From Rhodospirillales bacterium (lineage in GTDB: Bacteria; Pseudomonadota; Alphaproteobacteria; Reyranellales; Reyranellaceae): 64,000 bases of DNA. Below are positions 27,697 through 36,055 of the stretch, piece after piece. Under the pieces are notes generated by a model. The model did no database searches. It saw only the letters and a list, made by a program, of their open reading frames with translations, and was not told the DNA's origin. Numbering within the stretch: the stretch's first letter is position 1; each line of letters opens with the position of its first letter. The DNA lies in NCBI GenBank assembly GCA_016185145.1, contig JACPOB010000043.1:43681-107680 (forward strand). The letters run 5' to 3'. Made by a program: the position numbers and the translations under genes.

Positions 27697-27769
27697 GGGC
27701 TCGCTCCGCCGTGTTTGGTGAAGGCTACTCCAATGGGAGCGCCTGTACATCCGTCTCTACAACTCTATT

Positions 27770-27876
27770 CCTCACCCTGAGGAGGGCGCGAAGCGCCCGT
27801 CTCGAAGGGTGGGCACGTCACGACTGGTTCCCACCCTTCGAGACGCATCGCTTCGCGATGCTCCTCAGGGTGAGGT
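27770..27876. repeat. Inverted repeat, CCTCACCCTGAGGAG family, copy 1
   Basis: The left arm CCTCACCCTGAGGAGG...GTCTCGAAGGGTGGG and right arm CCCACCCTTCGAGAC...CTCCTCAGGGTGAGG are complementary, with small private hairpins (GGGCGCGAAGCGCCC on the left, GCATCGCTTCGCGATGC on the right). A second copy lies at 54395-54540. It sits between two SGNH/TauD genes. Confidence 0.85.
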
Positions 27877-27883
27877 GGTGGCC

Positions 27884-29404
27884 TTACTGGCAAGTGAACG
27901 TGATCTTTCGCGGTGTGATCGTGGGCAGGGCCGGCGCGGCGGGGTCGGTCGGCCGCGGCCACGAATGGTCGGCTAGGTGCTTTTGGACGACCGGCACCAG
28001 CAGATTGAAAGTGATCCAGGCCTGCAGCCGCAGACCGGCATAGTTGGTGTGCACGGCGTCGACGAACAGGTCGGGCTCGAGCGGGAAGTAGCGCGCGGTG
28101 TCGATGAACGGGATGTCGTGCGTCTTGGCGTATTTGGCGAGCAGCCGGTTCTGGAAGTTCGACAGTCTCTCCATGTCGCGATAGCGGAACGGGTAGTAGC
28201 TGCTGTTGAGCTGCTCGAGGATGTACTTGTGGCGGACCGGGTCGAGCACCATGCCGTCCTTCACCATCCACAGGAACGAGCTCACCGCGAAGTCGCTGCC
28301 GACCTTCTGCACAGCGGTGCGCATCTCGTCGAGGTCGTGCTGGATCAGGTTCAGGTTGACCGGCAGCTTGGGGTAGGAGAGGTCGGGATCGGTTTCGCTC
28401 AGCCCCTGCGGCCACTGCAGATGGTAATCGGGCTTGGGCCATTCGCGGCCGTCCTGCGAGGTGCCGGCCATGCCGACGGCGGCGCGGACGCGGGCCAGGA
28501 TGGCCGAGTAGCGCGCTGCCTCCTGAAGCCATCCCGGCACGGTGGTGACCGGCGGCGCCTTGGGCGCGGCCGAGCGCGGCGGCACCTTGTCGACGATCGA
28601 GTGCAATTCGAACTGGTTGCCGCCCTCGTAGTAGACGACTAGGTCGGGCCTGAGCGGCACGATCTCGTTCTTCACGACGGCGACGTTGTCGGTCGACACG
28701 GTGCTCTCGCGCGCCGAGTTCAGCACCTCGAAACGCACATCGACCTTCTGCGACTCGGCCCAGCGATTCAGCCAGTAGCCGACCAGTTCGGGGTAGGAAA
28801 AGGGAAGGTGCGGCGGGCCGACGGTGGTGGAGGAGCCGACGAACACGATGCGGATGGTCCTGGGTCCGCGCGGCACCTCGATCGGCGCGCCGCGCCAGCC
28901 CATCTGGTTGGTCACCAGGCCGGTGGGCTGCGTGGCGTCGGGCATGTAGCGATAGGGCGGCCGGGGCTGGCCGTCGGGCGGATCGTAGAGATAGAGCATG
29001 CCGGGCGCGTGGCGCAGGAACTTGTGCTGGCAGGGATCGCCGGCGAAGACCGAGTTCCACGCCTTGAACGGGTCGGCCGGGCGGAACTCCATGCCGCCGA
29101 CGTTATGGTCCTCGATGTAGTGGAAGAGCTTCTGCCACTCGGGATCGACCTTGCGCCGGTTGGGCAGCGGCGGCGGCTCGCCGAAGAACCATTCGCGGTC
29201 GACGCCGGCGGCGAGCGGAAACTTGTCGAGTACCGCCGGGTCGACGGCCGCGCTGCCTTCCGGCTTGCCGAGCGGCATGGCGAACATCGGATAGCCGTCG
29301 ATGTAGCGGACGGCTGCTTCGGCAACGAGGATGCTGGCGACGATCGACGCGAGAAACAGCAGGACGTTCTTCAGTTTCAGGGCGCTCCTTGGGACGGCAG
29401 CCAC
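27884..29404 (-). CDS. Membrane-anchored SGNH/GDSL hydrolase family protein
   Basis: A 506-residue protein with an N-terminal anchor (LLFLASIVASILVAEAAVRY, residues 15-34). SGNH blocks are visible: IRIVFVGSSTT (nucleophile S191), VVYYEGGNQF (block III-like Asn) and D449-x-x-H452 in DAVHTNYAG. It is larger than typical esterases and probably acts in the periplasm on a glycan or lipid. It resembles the SGNH protein at 25585 in layout, and the two flank the TauD-type gene. Confidence 0.8.
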   Translation of the reverse strand: MAAVPRSALKLKNVLLFLASIVASILVAEAAVRYIDGYPMFAMPLGKPEGSAAVDPAVLDKFPLAAGVDREWFFGEPPPLPNRRKVDPEWQKLFHYIEDHNVGGMEFRPADPFKAWNSVFAGDPCQHKFLRHAPGMLYLYDPPDGQPRPPYRYMPDATQPTGLVTNQMGWRGAPIEVPRGPRTIRIVFVGSSTTVGPPHLPFSYPELVGYWLNRWAESQKVDVRFEVLNSARESTVSTDNVAVVKNEIVPLRPDLVVYYEGGNQFELHSIVDKVPPRSAAPKAPPVTTVPGWLQEAARYSAILARVRAAVGMAGTSQDGREWPKPDYHLQWPQGLSETDPDLSYPKLPVNLNLIQHDLDEMRTAVQKVGSDFAVSSFLWMVKDGMVLDPVRHKYILEQLNSSYYPFRYRDMERLSNFQNRLLAKYAKTHDIPFIDTARYFPLEPDLFVDAVHTNYAGLRLQAWITFNLLVPVVQKHLADHSWPRPTDPAAPALPTITPRKITFTCQ

Positions 29405-29465
29405 CTAGCACAGAATTTGGGCAGCGCAAGGCGGCCAAACGTTCCTCCCCCTCGCATGAGTCTTT

Positions 29466-29540
29466 CTCATATTCCTCTCCCCCTTGGGGGGCCCCCTTGG
29501 GGGAGAGGAGCTTGAGAAGAGGGGGAGAGGAGCTTGAGGC
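29466..29540. repeat. CCTCTCCCCC-family repeat, rearranged copy
   Basis: It contains CCTCTCCCCC-TT-GGGGG followed by GCCCCCTTGGGGGAGAGGAGCTTGAG and a second GGGGGAGAGGAGCTTGAG. This looks like a copy with a partial internal duplication of the right arm. It lies between the RND permease gene end and the SGNH gene start. Confidence 0.7.
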
Positions 29541-29557
29541 TGAGCGGGAAGATTATC

Positions 29558-32500
29558 TCACGGAGCCTGCGGCTCCGGACTCTGCGGCGCGGCCTTCGGT
29601 TCCGTCTTCGGCTTCTTGCCCCTCCCGCGCCATTCCTCGAAGCGCTGCAGCACCGTGAAGAACGACGGCACGAACAGCACGGCGAGGCAGGTCGAGGCGA
29701 TCATGCCGCTGAACACCGCCAGCCCGAGCGAGATGCGCGAATTGGCACCGGCGCCGGTCGCCGTCACCAGGGGCACGACGCCCAGGATGAAGGCGAACGA
29801 TGTCATCAGGATGGGCCGGAAGCGCGTGCGGGCGGCTTCGACCGCCGCCTCGACGATGTCCTTGCCGTCGATCAGGCGGCGCTCGCGCGCGACCTCGACG
29901 ATCAGGATCGCGTTCTTGGCGCTGAGCGCGATCAGCAGCATCAGGCCGATCTGGGTGTAGAGGTTGTTGGGCAGGCCGAGCGCGCCCAGCGCGATCGCCG
30001 GACCGACCAGCGACAGCGGCACGGCGAAGATCACCGCCAGCGGCAGGATCCAGCTTTCGTACTGTCCGGCGAGGCAGAGATAGACCAGCAGGATGGCGAG
30101 CGCGAACACGTAGGAGAGCTGGTTGCCGACCAGGTTCTCCTGGTACGACATCGCCGTCCATTCGTAGCCGGTGCCCGGCGGCAGGACAGCGTTGGAGATC
30201 TGGTCCATCAGCTCGATGCCCTCGCCGGAGCTGAAGCCTGGCGCCGGCGTGCCGACGATCGAAGCCGACGGATAGAGATTGTAGAGGCTGACGATCGGTG
30301 GGCCCGACGCCTGGTGCAGCTCGGCCAGCGCACCGATCGGCACCATCTTGCCTTCGATGTTGCGCACCTGCAGCTTCAGGATGTCCTCGGCCTTGGTGCG
30401 GTACTCCGATTCGGCCTGCAGGAAGACCATCAGGGTGAGGCCGAACTTGTTGAAGCGGTTGACGTAGGCCGAACCGAGGTACGAGGACAGCGTGGTGAAC
30501 ACGTCGCCGATCGACACCTTCAGCGTCTCGGCCTTCGAGCGATCGACGTCGACCCGTATGTGCGGCGCACCGGCGCGGAAGGAGGTCACGATGTTGGTGA
30601 GAGCCGACTGCGTGCCGGCGTTGCGGATCAGGTTGTCGGTGGCATTCTGCAGCTTGACGTAGTCGAAGCTTCCGTCCTTCTGCTCGACCTGGAGCGCGAA
30701 GCCGCCGGCATTGCCGACGCCCTGGATGGCGGGCGGCACCAGCGGGAAGCCGCGGCCGTCCTGCAGCGTCCTGAGCTGCTCGCCGATATGCATGACGATC
30801 GAGCGCAGGTCCTGGTTCGGCTCCTTGAGGCGGACGCCCCAGTCCTTGAGGATCACGTAGGCGACGCCGGCGTTGGCCAGCATGGAGTTGCTGTCGAGCA
30901 CCGACATGCCGCTCAACGCCACGACCTTGTCGACGCCCGGCGTCGCCATGGCGATCTTGGTGACTTCCTCCATCGCCGCATTGGTGCGCTCGAGCGAGGC
31001 GCCGTCGGGCAGCTGCAGGCCGACCAGCATGTAGCCCTGGTCCTCGTTGGGGATGAACGCCGTCGGCAGGCGCGCCACGCCCCAGCCGCCCAGCCCGGCG
31101 ATGACGAAGGCGATGATCATCATCACGACGCTGCGATGGGCCATCGCGCCGATCAGCCAGGCGTAGGCATCCTCGAGCTTGCCGTAGACCTTGTTGAAGC
31201 CGCGGAAGAAGAAGTTGCGCTGTTCCGGCGGCACCGTGGGCCTGAGCCACAGGGCGCACTGGGTGGGCTTCAGCGTCGCCGCGTTGACCGCGCTGATGAA
31301 GGCGGTGGCGGCGATCACCAGGGCGAACTGGGCGAACATCTGGCCGGTCAGGCCGGGCACGAAGGCGGCCGGCAGGAACACCGACATCAGCACCAGCGTG
31401 ATGCCGATCACCGGGCCGAACAGCTCTTTCATCGCCTTGATGGCGGCATCGTGGGGCGTCATGCCGCGCTCGATGTGATGGGCGACGCCTTCGACGATCA
31501 CGATGGCGTCGTCGACCACGATGCCGATCGCCAGCACGATGCCGAACAGCGTCGTGGTGTTGACGGTGAAGCCCAGCGCCGCCATGGCGGCGAAGGCGCC
31601 GATGATGGTCACCGGGATGGTCGTGGCCGGCACCAGCATGGCGCGCCAGTCCTGCAGGAACAGCACGATCACGATCAGCACCAGGATGCCCGCCTCGATC
31701 AGGGTGACGAAGACCTCCTTGATCGAGGCATTGACGAAGCGCGTCGTGTCGAACGGCACCTCGTAGGCGAGGCCCTTGGGGAAGGCCTTGGCAAGCTCGG
31801 CCATCTTGGCGTTGACGCGTTTGGCCACGTCGAGTGCGTTGGCCTCCGGGAGCTGATAGATGGCGATGCCGGCGTTGGGCCTGCCGTTCAGCTTGGAGGT
31901 CATGGTGTAGGTCTGGGCGCCGAGCTCGACCCGTCCGATGTCCTTCAGCCGAAGGATGCGCCCGCCGTTGCCCTGCTCCGACTTGACGACGATGTTGCCG
32001 AATTCGTCGGGCGTGCTGAGGCGGCCCTGGATGTCGACGGTGAACTGGAAGTCCTGGCCCTTGGGTGCCGGCGGCGCGCCGACCTGGCCCGCCGTGACGG
32101 GCTGGCTCTGCTCCTGGATGGTCTTGCTCACCTCCGACGGCGTCAGCCCGTAGGTGTAGAGCTTCTGCGGGTCGAGCCAGACGCGCATCGAGTATTCGCC
32201 GATGCCCAGCACCTGCGTGTTGCCGACGCCCGGCAGGCGCGACAGCTCGTTGACCAGGTTGATGGTGGCGTAGTTCGCCATGTAGAGGCTGTCGAAGGTC
32301 GAGTCTGGCGAGTTGAGCGAAACGATCTGCAGGATCGACGTCGACTTCTTCTGCACGGTCACGCCCTGCGCCTGGACGGGGACGGGAAGCGAGGCGAGCG
32401 CCGCACTCACCTTGTTCTGCACCAGCACCTGCGCGAAATCGAGGTTGGTGCCGATCTCGAAGGTCACGGTGAGCGTGTAGGTACCGGCATCGGTGCTGTA

Positions 32501-32743
32501 CGACTGCATGTAGATCATGCCTTCGACGCCGTTGACCTGCAGCTCGATGGGCAGGGCCACGTTGTCGATCACGGTCTTGGCGCTGGCGCCAGGGTAGGTC
32601 GTCGTCACCTGGACGGTCGGCGGCACGATGTTGGGGTACTGGGCGACTGGCAGGGTGACCAGCGCCACGGCGCCCAGGATCACGATGACGATCGCCAGCA
32701 CATTGGCCAGCACCGGCCGATTGATGAAGAACTCGGAAATCAT
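29558..32743 (-). CDS. RND multidrug efflux permease (HAE1, AcrB/MexB-like)
   Basis: A 1061-residue inner-membrane pump with twelve helices and two large periplasmic loops. It starts MISEFFINRPVLANVLAIV. The proton-relay pair is intact as D411-D412 in GIVVDDAIVIVEG, and the TM10 lysine is present in LSAKNAILIVEVA. The porter-domain stretch YPGASAKTVIDNVALPIE is typical of AcrB-like exporters. The adaptor gene ends 16 bp upstream, so adaptor and pump are one operon. No outer-membrane factor gene is in this window, so a TolC-like partner must be encoded elsewhere. Confidence 0.96.
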   Translation of the reverse strand: MISEFFINRPVLANVLAIVIVILGAVALVTLPVAQYPNIVPPTVQVTTTYPGASAKTVIDNVALPIELQVNGVEGMIYMQSYSTDAGTYTLTVTFEIGTNLDFAQVLVQNKVSAALASLPVPVQAQGVTVQKKSTSILQIVSLNSPDSTFDSLYMANYATINLVNELSRLPGVGNTQVLGIGEYSMRVWLDPQKLYTYGLTPSEVSKTIQEQSQPVTAGQVGAPPAPKGQDFQFTVDIQGRLSTPDEFGNIVVKSEQGNGGRILRLKDIGRVELGAQTYTMTSKLNGRPNAGIAIYQLPEANALDVAKRVNAKMAELAKAFPKGLAYEVPFDTTRFVNASIKEVFVTLIEAGILVLIVIVLFLQDWRAMLVPATTIPVTIIGAFAAMAALGFTVNTTTLFGIVLAIGIVVDDAIVIVEGVAHHIERGMTPHDAAIKAMKELFGPVIGITLVLMSVFLPAAFVPGLTGQMFAQFALVIAATAFISAVNAATLKPTQCALWLRPTVPPEQRNFFFRGFNKVYGKLEDAYAWLIGAMAHRSVVMMIIAFVIAGLGGWGVARLPTAFIPNEDQGYMLVGLQLPDGASLERTNAAMEEVTKIAMATPGVDKVVALSGMSVLDSNSMLANAGVAYVILKDWGVRLKEPNQDLRSIVMHIGEQLRTLQDGRGFPLVPPAIQGVGNAGGFALQVEQKDGSFDYVKLQNATDNLIRNAGTQSALTNIVTSFRAGAPHIRVDVDRSKAETLKVSIGDVFTTLSSYLGSAYVNRFNKFGLTLMVFLQAESEYRTKAEDILKLQVRNIEGKMVPIGALAELHQASGPPIVSLYNLYPSASIVGTPAPGFSSGEGIELMDQISNAVLPPGTGYEWTAMSYQENLVGNQLSYVFALAILLVYLCLAGQYESWILPLAVIFAVPLSLVGPAIALGALGLPNNLYTQIGLMLLIALSAKNAILIVEVARERRLIDGKDIVEAAVEAARTRFRPILMTSFAFILGVVPLVTATGAGANSRISLGLAVFSGMIASTCLAVLFVPSFFTVLQRFEEWRGRGKKPKTEPKAAPQSPEPQAP

Positions 32744-32759
32744 GAGCGCGGCCCGGCGG

Positions 32760-33923
32760 CTACTTGGTCGTCGTGATGTTGGCGCCGGGCGGCGGCGGCG
32801 GGATGGTCTCCTGCTTGGGGACGACCTTGCCGCCGGGCACCGCCTGGCCGTTGGTGCTCAGCACGACGCGGTCGTCGGGGCTGAGACCCTCGATGACCAC
32901 GCGCAGCCCGCCGACCAGAAGCTGACCCGTCTTGACGCGCTTCTGCTCGACGACGTTGTCCTTGTTGACGACCAGCGCGTACTTGCCGGCCTGGTCCTCA
33001 GCGATGACGCGATTGGGGATCAGGAGCACGGCCTTCGAGCCCACGCCCATCGGCAGCCTGATGCGGGCGAAGAAGCCCGGGATCAGGTCGCGATTGGGGT
33101 TCTTGAACAGGCCGCGCACCAGGATGGTGCCGGTTTGCGCATCGATCTCGGGCGCTACGTAGTTCAGGAAGCCGGGGTGCGGGTAGCCCTCCTCGTTCAT
33201 CAGGCCGATATCGAGGGGGATCTTGCCGAGCTCCTCGACGGTGAGGCGCCGGTTGGCGAGATTCTGGCGGATCTTCAGGACGTCCTGCTCGCTCACATTG
33301 AACTCGACATAGATCGGATCGAGCTGGACGATGGTGGCGAGCTTGGTCGCCTTGCCGTTGCCGACGAGTTCGCCGACCGACACCAGGTGCTTGGACACGA
33401 TTCCGTCGAACGGCGCCTGCACCGTCGTATAGCCGAGGTTGGTCTGGGCGATGGTGAGGTTGCCTTCGGCGTTCTCGACATTCGCCCGGTCGCTGTCCCG
33501 CTTGGCCTTGGCCTGGTCGTAGGTGTTCTGTGCGGTGACGTTCTGGCGCAGCAGGGTTTCCTGGCGGGTGAACTCGGCTTCCGACTGCACGAGCTTTGCC
33601 TTGGCGCCGTCGAGCTGGGCCTCGGCCTCCTTGACCTGGGCCTTGTACATCGTCTGTTCGATGACGAAGAGCGTGTCGCCCTTGTTCATGACCGAGCCGT
33701 CGACGTAGTTCTGCGAGTTCAGGAAGCCTTCGACGCGGGCCACCAGGTCGACCGTCGCGAAGGCCACGGTGTTGCCCGTCAACTCCTCGTAGGGGATGAC
33801 GTTCTGCTGGAGCGGCACGGCGACGCTGATTTCAGGCGGCGGCGGGGGCTGGAACTTGTTCTCGGGTTTGCAGCCGGCCAGGAAGGCGGCCAGCAGAGGC
33901 AGCAGGATCAGGCTGCGGTTCAT
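32760..33923 (-). CDS. RND efflux periplasmic adaptor (membrane fusion lipoprotein)
   Basis: A 387-residue lipoprotein with lipobox FLAGC (C18) and a Pro-rich linker (QPPPPPEIS). It has the lipoyl/alpha-hairpin/beta-barrel order of AcrA-type adaptors: FVIEQTMYKAQVKEAEAQLD starts the hairpin, and TTVQAPFDGIVSKHLVSVGE is the returning lipoyl half. It connects the permease encoded immediately downstream to an outer-membrane channel. No regulator gene is adjacent. Confidence 0.94.
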   Translation of the reverse strand: MNRSLILLPLLAAFLAGCKPENKFQPPPPPEISVAVPLQQNVIPYEELTGNTVAFATVDLVARVEGFLNSQNYVDGSVMNKGDTLFVIEQTMYKAQVKEAEAQLDGAKAKLVQSEAEFTRQETLLRQNVTAQNTYDQAKAKRDSDRANVENAEGNLTIAQTNLGYTTVQAPFDGIVSKHLVSVGELVGNGKATKLATIVQLDPIYVEFNVSEQDVLKIRQNLANRRLTVEELGKIPLDIGLMNEEGYPHPGFLNYVAPEIDAQTGTILVRGLFKNPNRDLIPGFFARIRLPMGVGSKAVLLIPNRVIAEDQAGKYALVVNKDNVVEQKRVKTGQLLVGGLRVVIEGLSPDDRVVLSTNGQAVPGGKVVPKQETIPPPPPGANITTTK

Positions 33924-33999
33924 GTTCCGACGAAGCTCCCCCGCAATGACGGTGCAAAATCGTTACCGCATCCCGATCCGGAACGCCACCGCAGCGGGA

Positions 34000-34791
34000 T
34001 CACGCGAACGGGAATGGTCCCGCGAATCGCCCGATATAGCTCGTATGCGTCACTATCGCGCCGTCGCGCCACCAATGGAGAAGGCAGGCCGGCGGCTCGC
34101 AGAAGGAGGCCGGCGGGGCGTCGGGGCGAAGGTTCAGTGCAATTTGTGTTGCGGTACTGGGACAGGAGACCAGCAGCGTGCCGGCCCAGCGCTGCAGGAT
34201 CGGCCGGTGGACATGGCCGCACAGCACCCGCTCGACATTGGCGAAGCGGCCGATCACGCTGGCAAGCCGCTCGGGCCGCCGGCACATGTATTCGTCGAGG
34301 TAGGGGATGCCGGTGACGATCGGTGGGTGGTGCATGAGCACCAGGGTCGGCGCGCCTGCTGCCTCGCTGAGCGCCGCCTCCAGCCAGGCAAGGCCCGCCT
34401 CGTCGACCTCGCCATGATGGTCGCCCGGCACCGTCGTGTCGAGCGCCACGATGCGCAAGGGCGGCCGGTCGATCACGAAGTGCTTGGGGCCGCGGGTCGG
34501 CAGGTAGGCATGGTCAGGAAAGCATCGCGCCAGCACCTCGCGGTCGTCGTGATTGCCCGGCATCAGCAGGCAGGGCAGCTCGAGCCTGTCCAGCAGCGAG
34601 CGCAGCGAGGCGTATTCGGACTCGAGCCCCTCGTCGACGAGGTCGCCGGTGATCAGCACCAGGTCGGGCCGCGGGTCGAACCGGTTCAGATGCTCGACGG
34701 CGTCGGCGAACATGCGGTTGGAATCGACGGCGTTCTTGTAGCTCTGGCCCACTGGCCGCACGTGAAGGTCGGAGATCTGCGCGACAAGCAT
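34000..34791 (-). CDS. CpdA-like metallophosphodiesterase
   Basis: A 263-residue calcineurin-like phosphoesterase with the full set of metal motifs: D8-L-H10 (ISDLH), GDLVDEG, GNHD, LMHHPP and GHVH. This set and the length match class III cyclic-nucleotide phosphodiesterases (CpdA), which hydrolyse cAMP, although other phosphodiesters are possible. The ATG at 34791 starts directly with the first metal motif region. It is downstream of an AraC regulator on the same strand with about a 58-bp gap. Confidence 0.86.
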   Translation of the reverse strand: MLVAQISDLHVRPVGQSYKNAVDSNRMFADAVEHLNRFDPRPDLVLITGDLVDEGLESEYASLRSLLDRLELPCLLMPGNHDDREVLARCFPDHAYLPTRGPKHFVIDRPPLRIVALDTTVPGDHHGEVDEAGLAWLEAALSEAAGAPTLVLMHHPPIVTGIPYLDEYMCRRPERLASVIGRFANVERVLCGHVHRPILQRWAGTLLVSCPSTATQIALNLRPDAPPASFCEPPACLLHWWRDGAIVTHTSYIGRFAGPFPFA

Positions 34792-34848
34792 GAGCGGATT
34801 TACAGCAAGAAGCGGGCCTCTGAATCCAGTGCCGGTTCGCGAGCGCCC

Positions 34849-35871
34849 CTAGGCGGCGGCGCGCAGGCAGTCGCTGAAGGTGAGGGTGGCGGGCCCCAGC
34901 GGGGACTTCGACGGTGGCGCCGGCGGGAGGCCGGCCTGCGTCGCCGCCCGCACGTCGGTCGGGGACATGCCGAACTCACGCCGAAACGCCCGGGCGAACG
35001 AGGACGCATCCGAGAAGCACAGCATGTCGGAGACCGCGCCGATCGAGAGACTGTTCTGGGCATCGCACAGTATCGAGAAGCTTTCAGACAGGCGCCGGCG
35101 TTGGATGTAGCGGGCCACGCCGCCTTCATCCTCGAGCAGACGATAGAGCTGCGAGCGCGAGGTGGCGGCTTCGCGGCACAGCTTCGCCGGGCCCAGCGAT
35201 GGCGATCGCAGGTTGCGGCGCACAGCCTGGCGGACCCGCTCCATCAGGGTGAGCCTGATCTGATCGCTGACTACCTGCTGCCGGTCGCTGTTCGGCGCGA
35301 GGCAGGCCAGCAACATGGCCTGCACGGCGCTGCTCAGCCGGCTCGCGGCATCGTCCTCCAAGCCAGGCAGGTTCTGCTCGAGCAGGAGGATGTAGTCGGC
35401 GAGCATCCTTCCTCCGGGCGAGTTCAATGCCATGCCCCTGGCCGCATCGACCACAGGCGCAATGGCCTGGAAGTTGTCGCGCGGCAGCAGAAGCTGGACG
35501 CGGTTGTCTTCCTGCCTGCGCCTGATGCCGATCTCGTCACCGAAGGAGAGAATGAAGGGCGTCTTCGGCGCCGCCTCGAACGAGACGCCGCGCGTTGTGA
35601 CGTCGCTCACGCTCTCCTTGCTGAGCGTGATCACCCAGTGATCGACCGCGTTGTGACGGATGACGGACTTCGTCCGGCTGACGGTGTTCGGCGGCGAGGC
35701 AACGCGGCTCAGCGTGAGGCCGGGGACGGTCCACGTCGAATTGGTGGCGACGAAATCGTCGTTGCTCGGCAGCTTGGGCGCGACGTCGAAGATCGTGTCG
35801 TACCAGGCCCGCCAGGCTTCCAGTTGCTGGGCCCGGGGCAACGCACTTGTCGCGAAATGATGAGCGAGCAT
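34849..35871 (-). CDS. AraC-family transcriptional regulator (paralogue 1)
   Basis: A 340-residue regulator with an AraC-binding-like-2 N-terminal sensor (AWYDTIF, VDHWVITLSKE) and a C-terminal double HTH (LCREAATSRSQLYRLLEDEGG, then ASSFARAFRREFGMSPTDVR). It is closely related to the regulators at 48072 and 56335. All three share the sensor start EAWRxWY-like, VDHWV, MLADYxLLLE and an unusual C-terminal F-S/A/G-DCL motif (here FSDCLRAAA). GGAGAGG lies 6 bases before ATG 35871. It is 185 bp downstream of the large antiporter operon. Confidence 0.92.
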   Translation of the reverse strand: MLAHHFATSALPRAQQLEAWRAWYDTIFDVAPKLPSNDDFVATNSTWTVPGLTLSRVASPPNTVSRTKSVIRHNAVDHWVITLSKESVSDVTTRGVSFEAAPKTPFILSFGDEIGIRRRQEDNRVQLLLPRDNFQAIAPVVDAARGMALNSPGGRMLADYILLLEQNLPGLEDDAASRLSSAVQAMLLACLAPNSDRQQVVSDQIRLTLMERVRQAVRRNLRSPSLGPAKLCREAATSRSQLYRLLEDEGGVARYIQRRRLSESFSILCDAQNSLSIGAVSDMLCFSDASSFARAFRREFGMSPTDVRAATQAGLPPAPPSKSPLGPATLTFSDCLRAAA

Positions 35872-36055
35872 GACGACCTCTCCGCATCGCACACACCGTC
35901 AGGTGTTATTAGCAGGCGGCTTGTACAAGAAACAGTTGTCCGGAGTGCAACAAGTCGCCTGGACAGGGAAGATTGGGACGCTGTGCACGGTCCGGGACGC
36001 TCTGCGCAGCCCGAGGGACCGATTGTTGCACTCCCTGTTGCCCTTTCGGCCTCAG

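Noticed and set aside
29466..29540. Rho-independent terminator for the SGNH gene
   Set aside because: The hairpins are strong but lie upstream of that gene's start, lack a U-tract, and match a dispersed repeat family.
29534..32776. Plus-strand frame of 1080 codons
   Set aside because: Entirely antisense to the RND permease; its composition (His/Arg/Asp-rich, no motifs) is that of a GC-rich shadow frame.
35972..35998. ATTGGGAC-N14-GGGAC upstream of AraC paralogue 1
   Set aside because: The spacing is 14, not 15. The promoter direction would be rightward where no gene starts, and no -10 is found at the expected distance. Kept only as a possible degenerate site.
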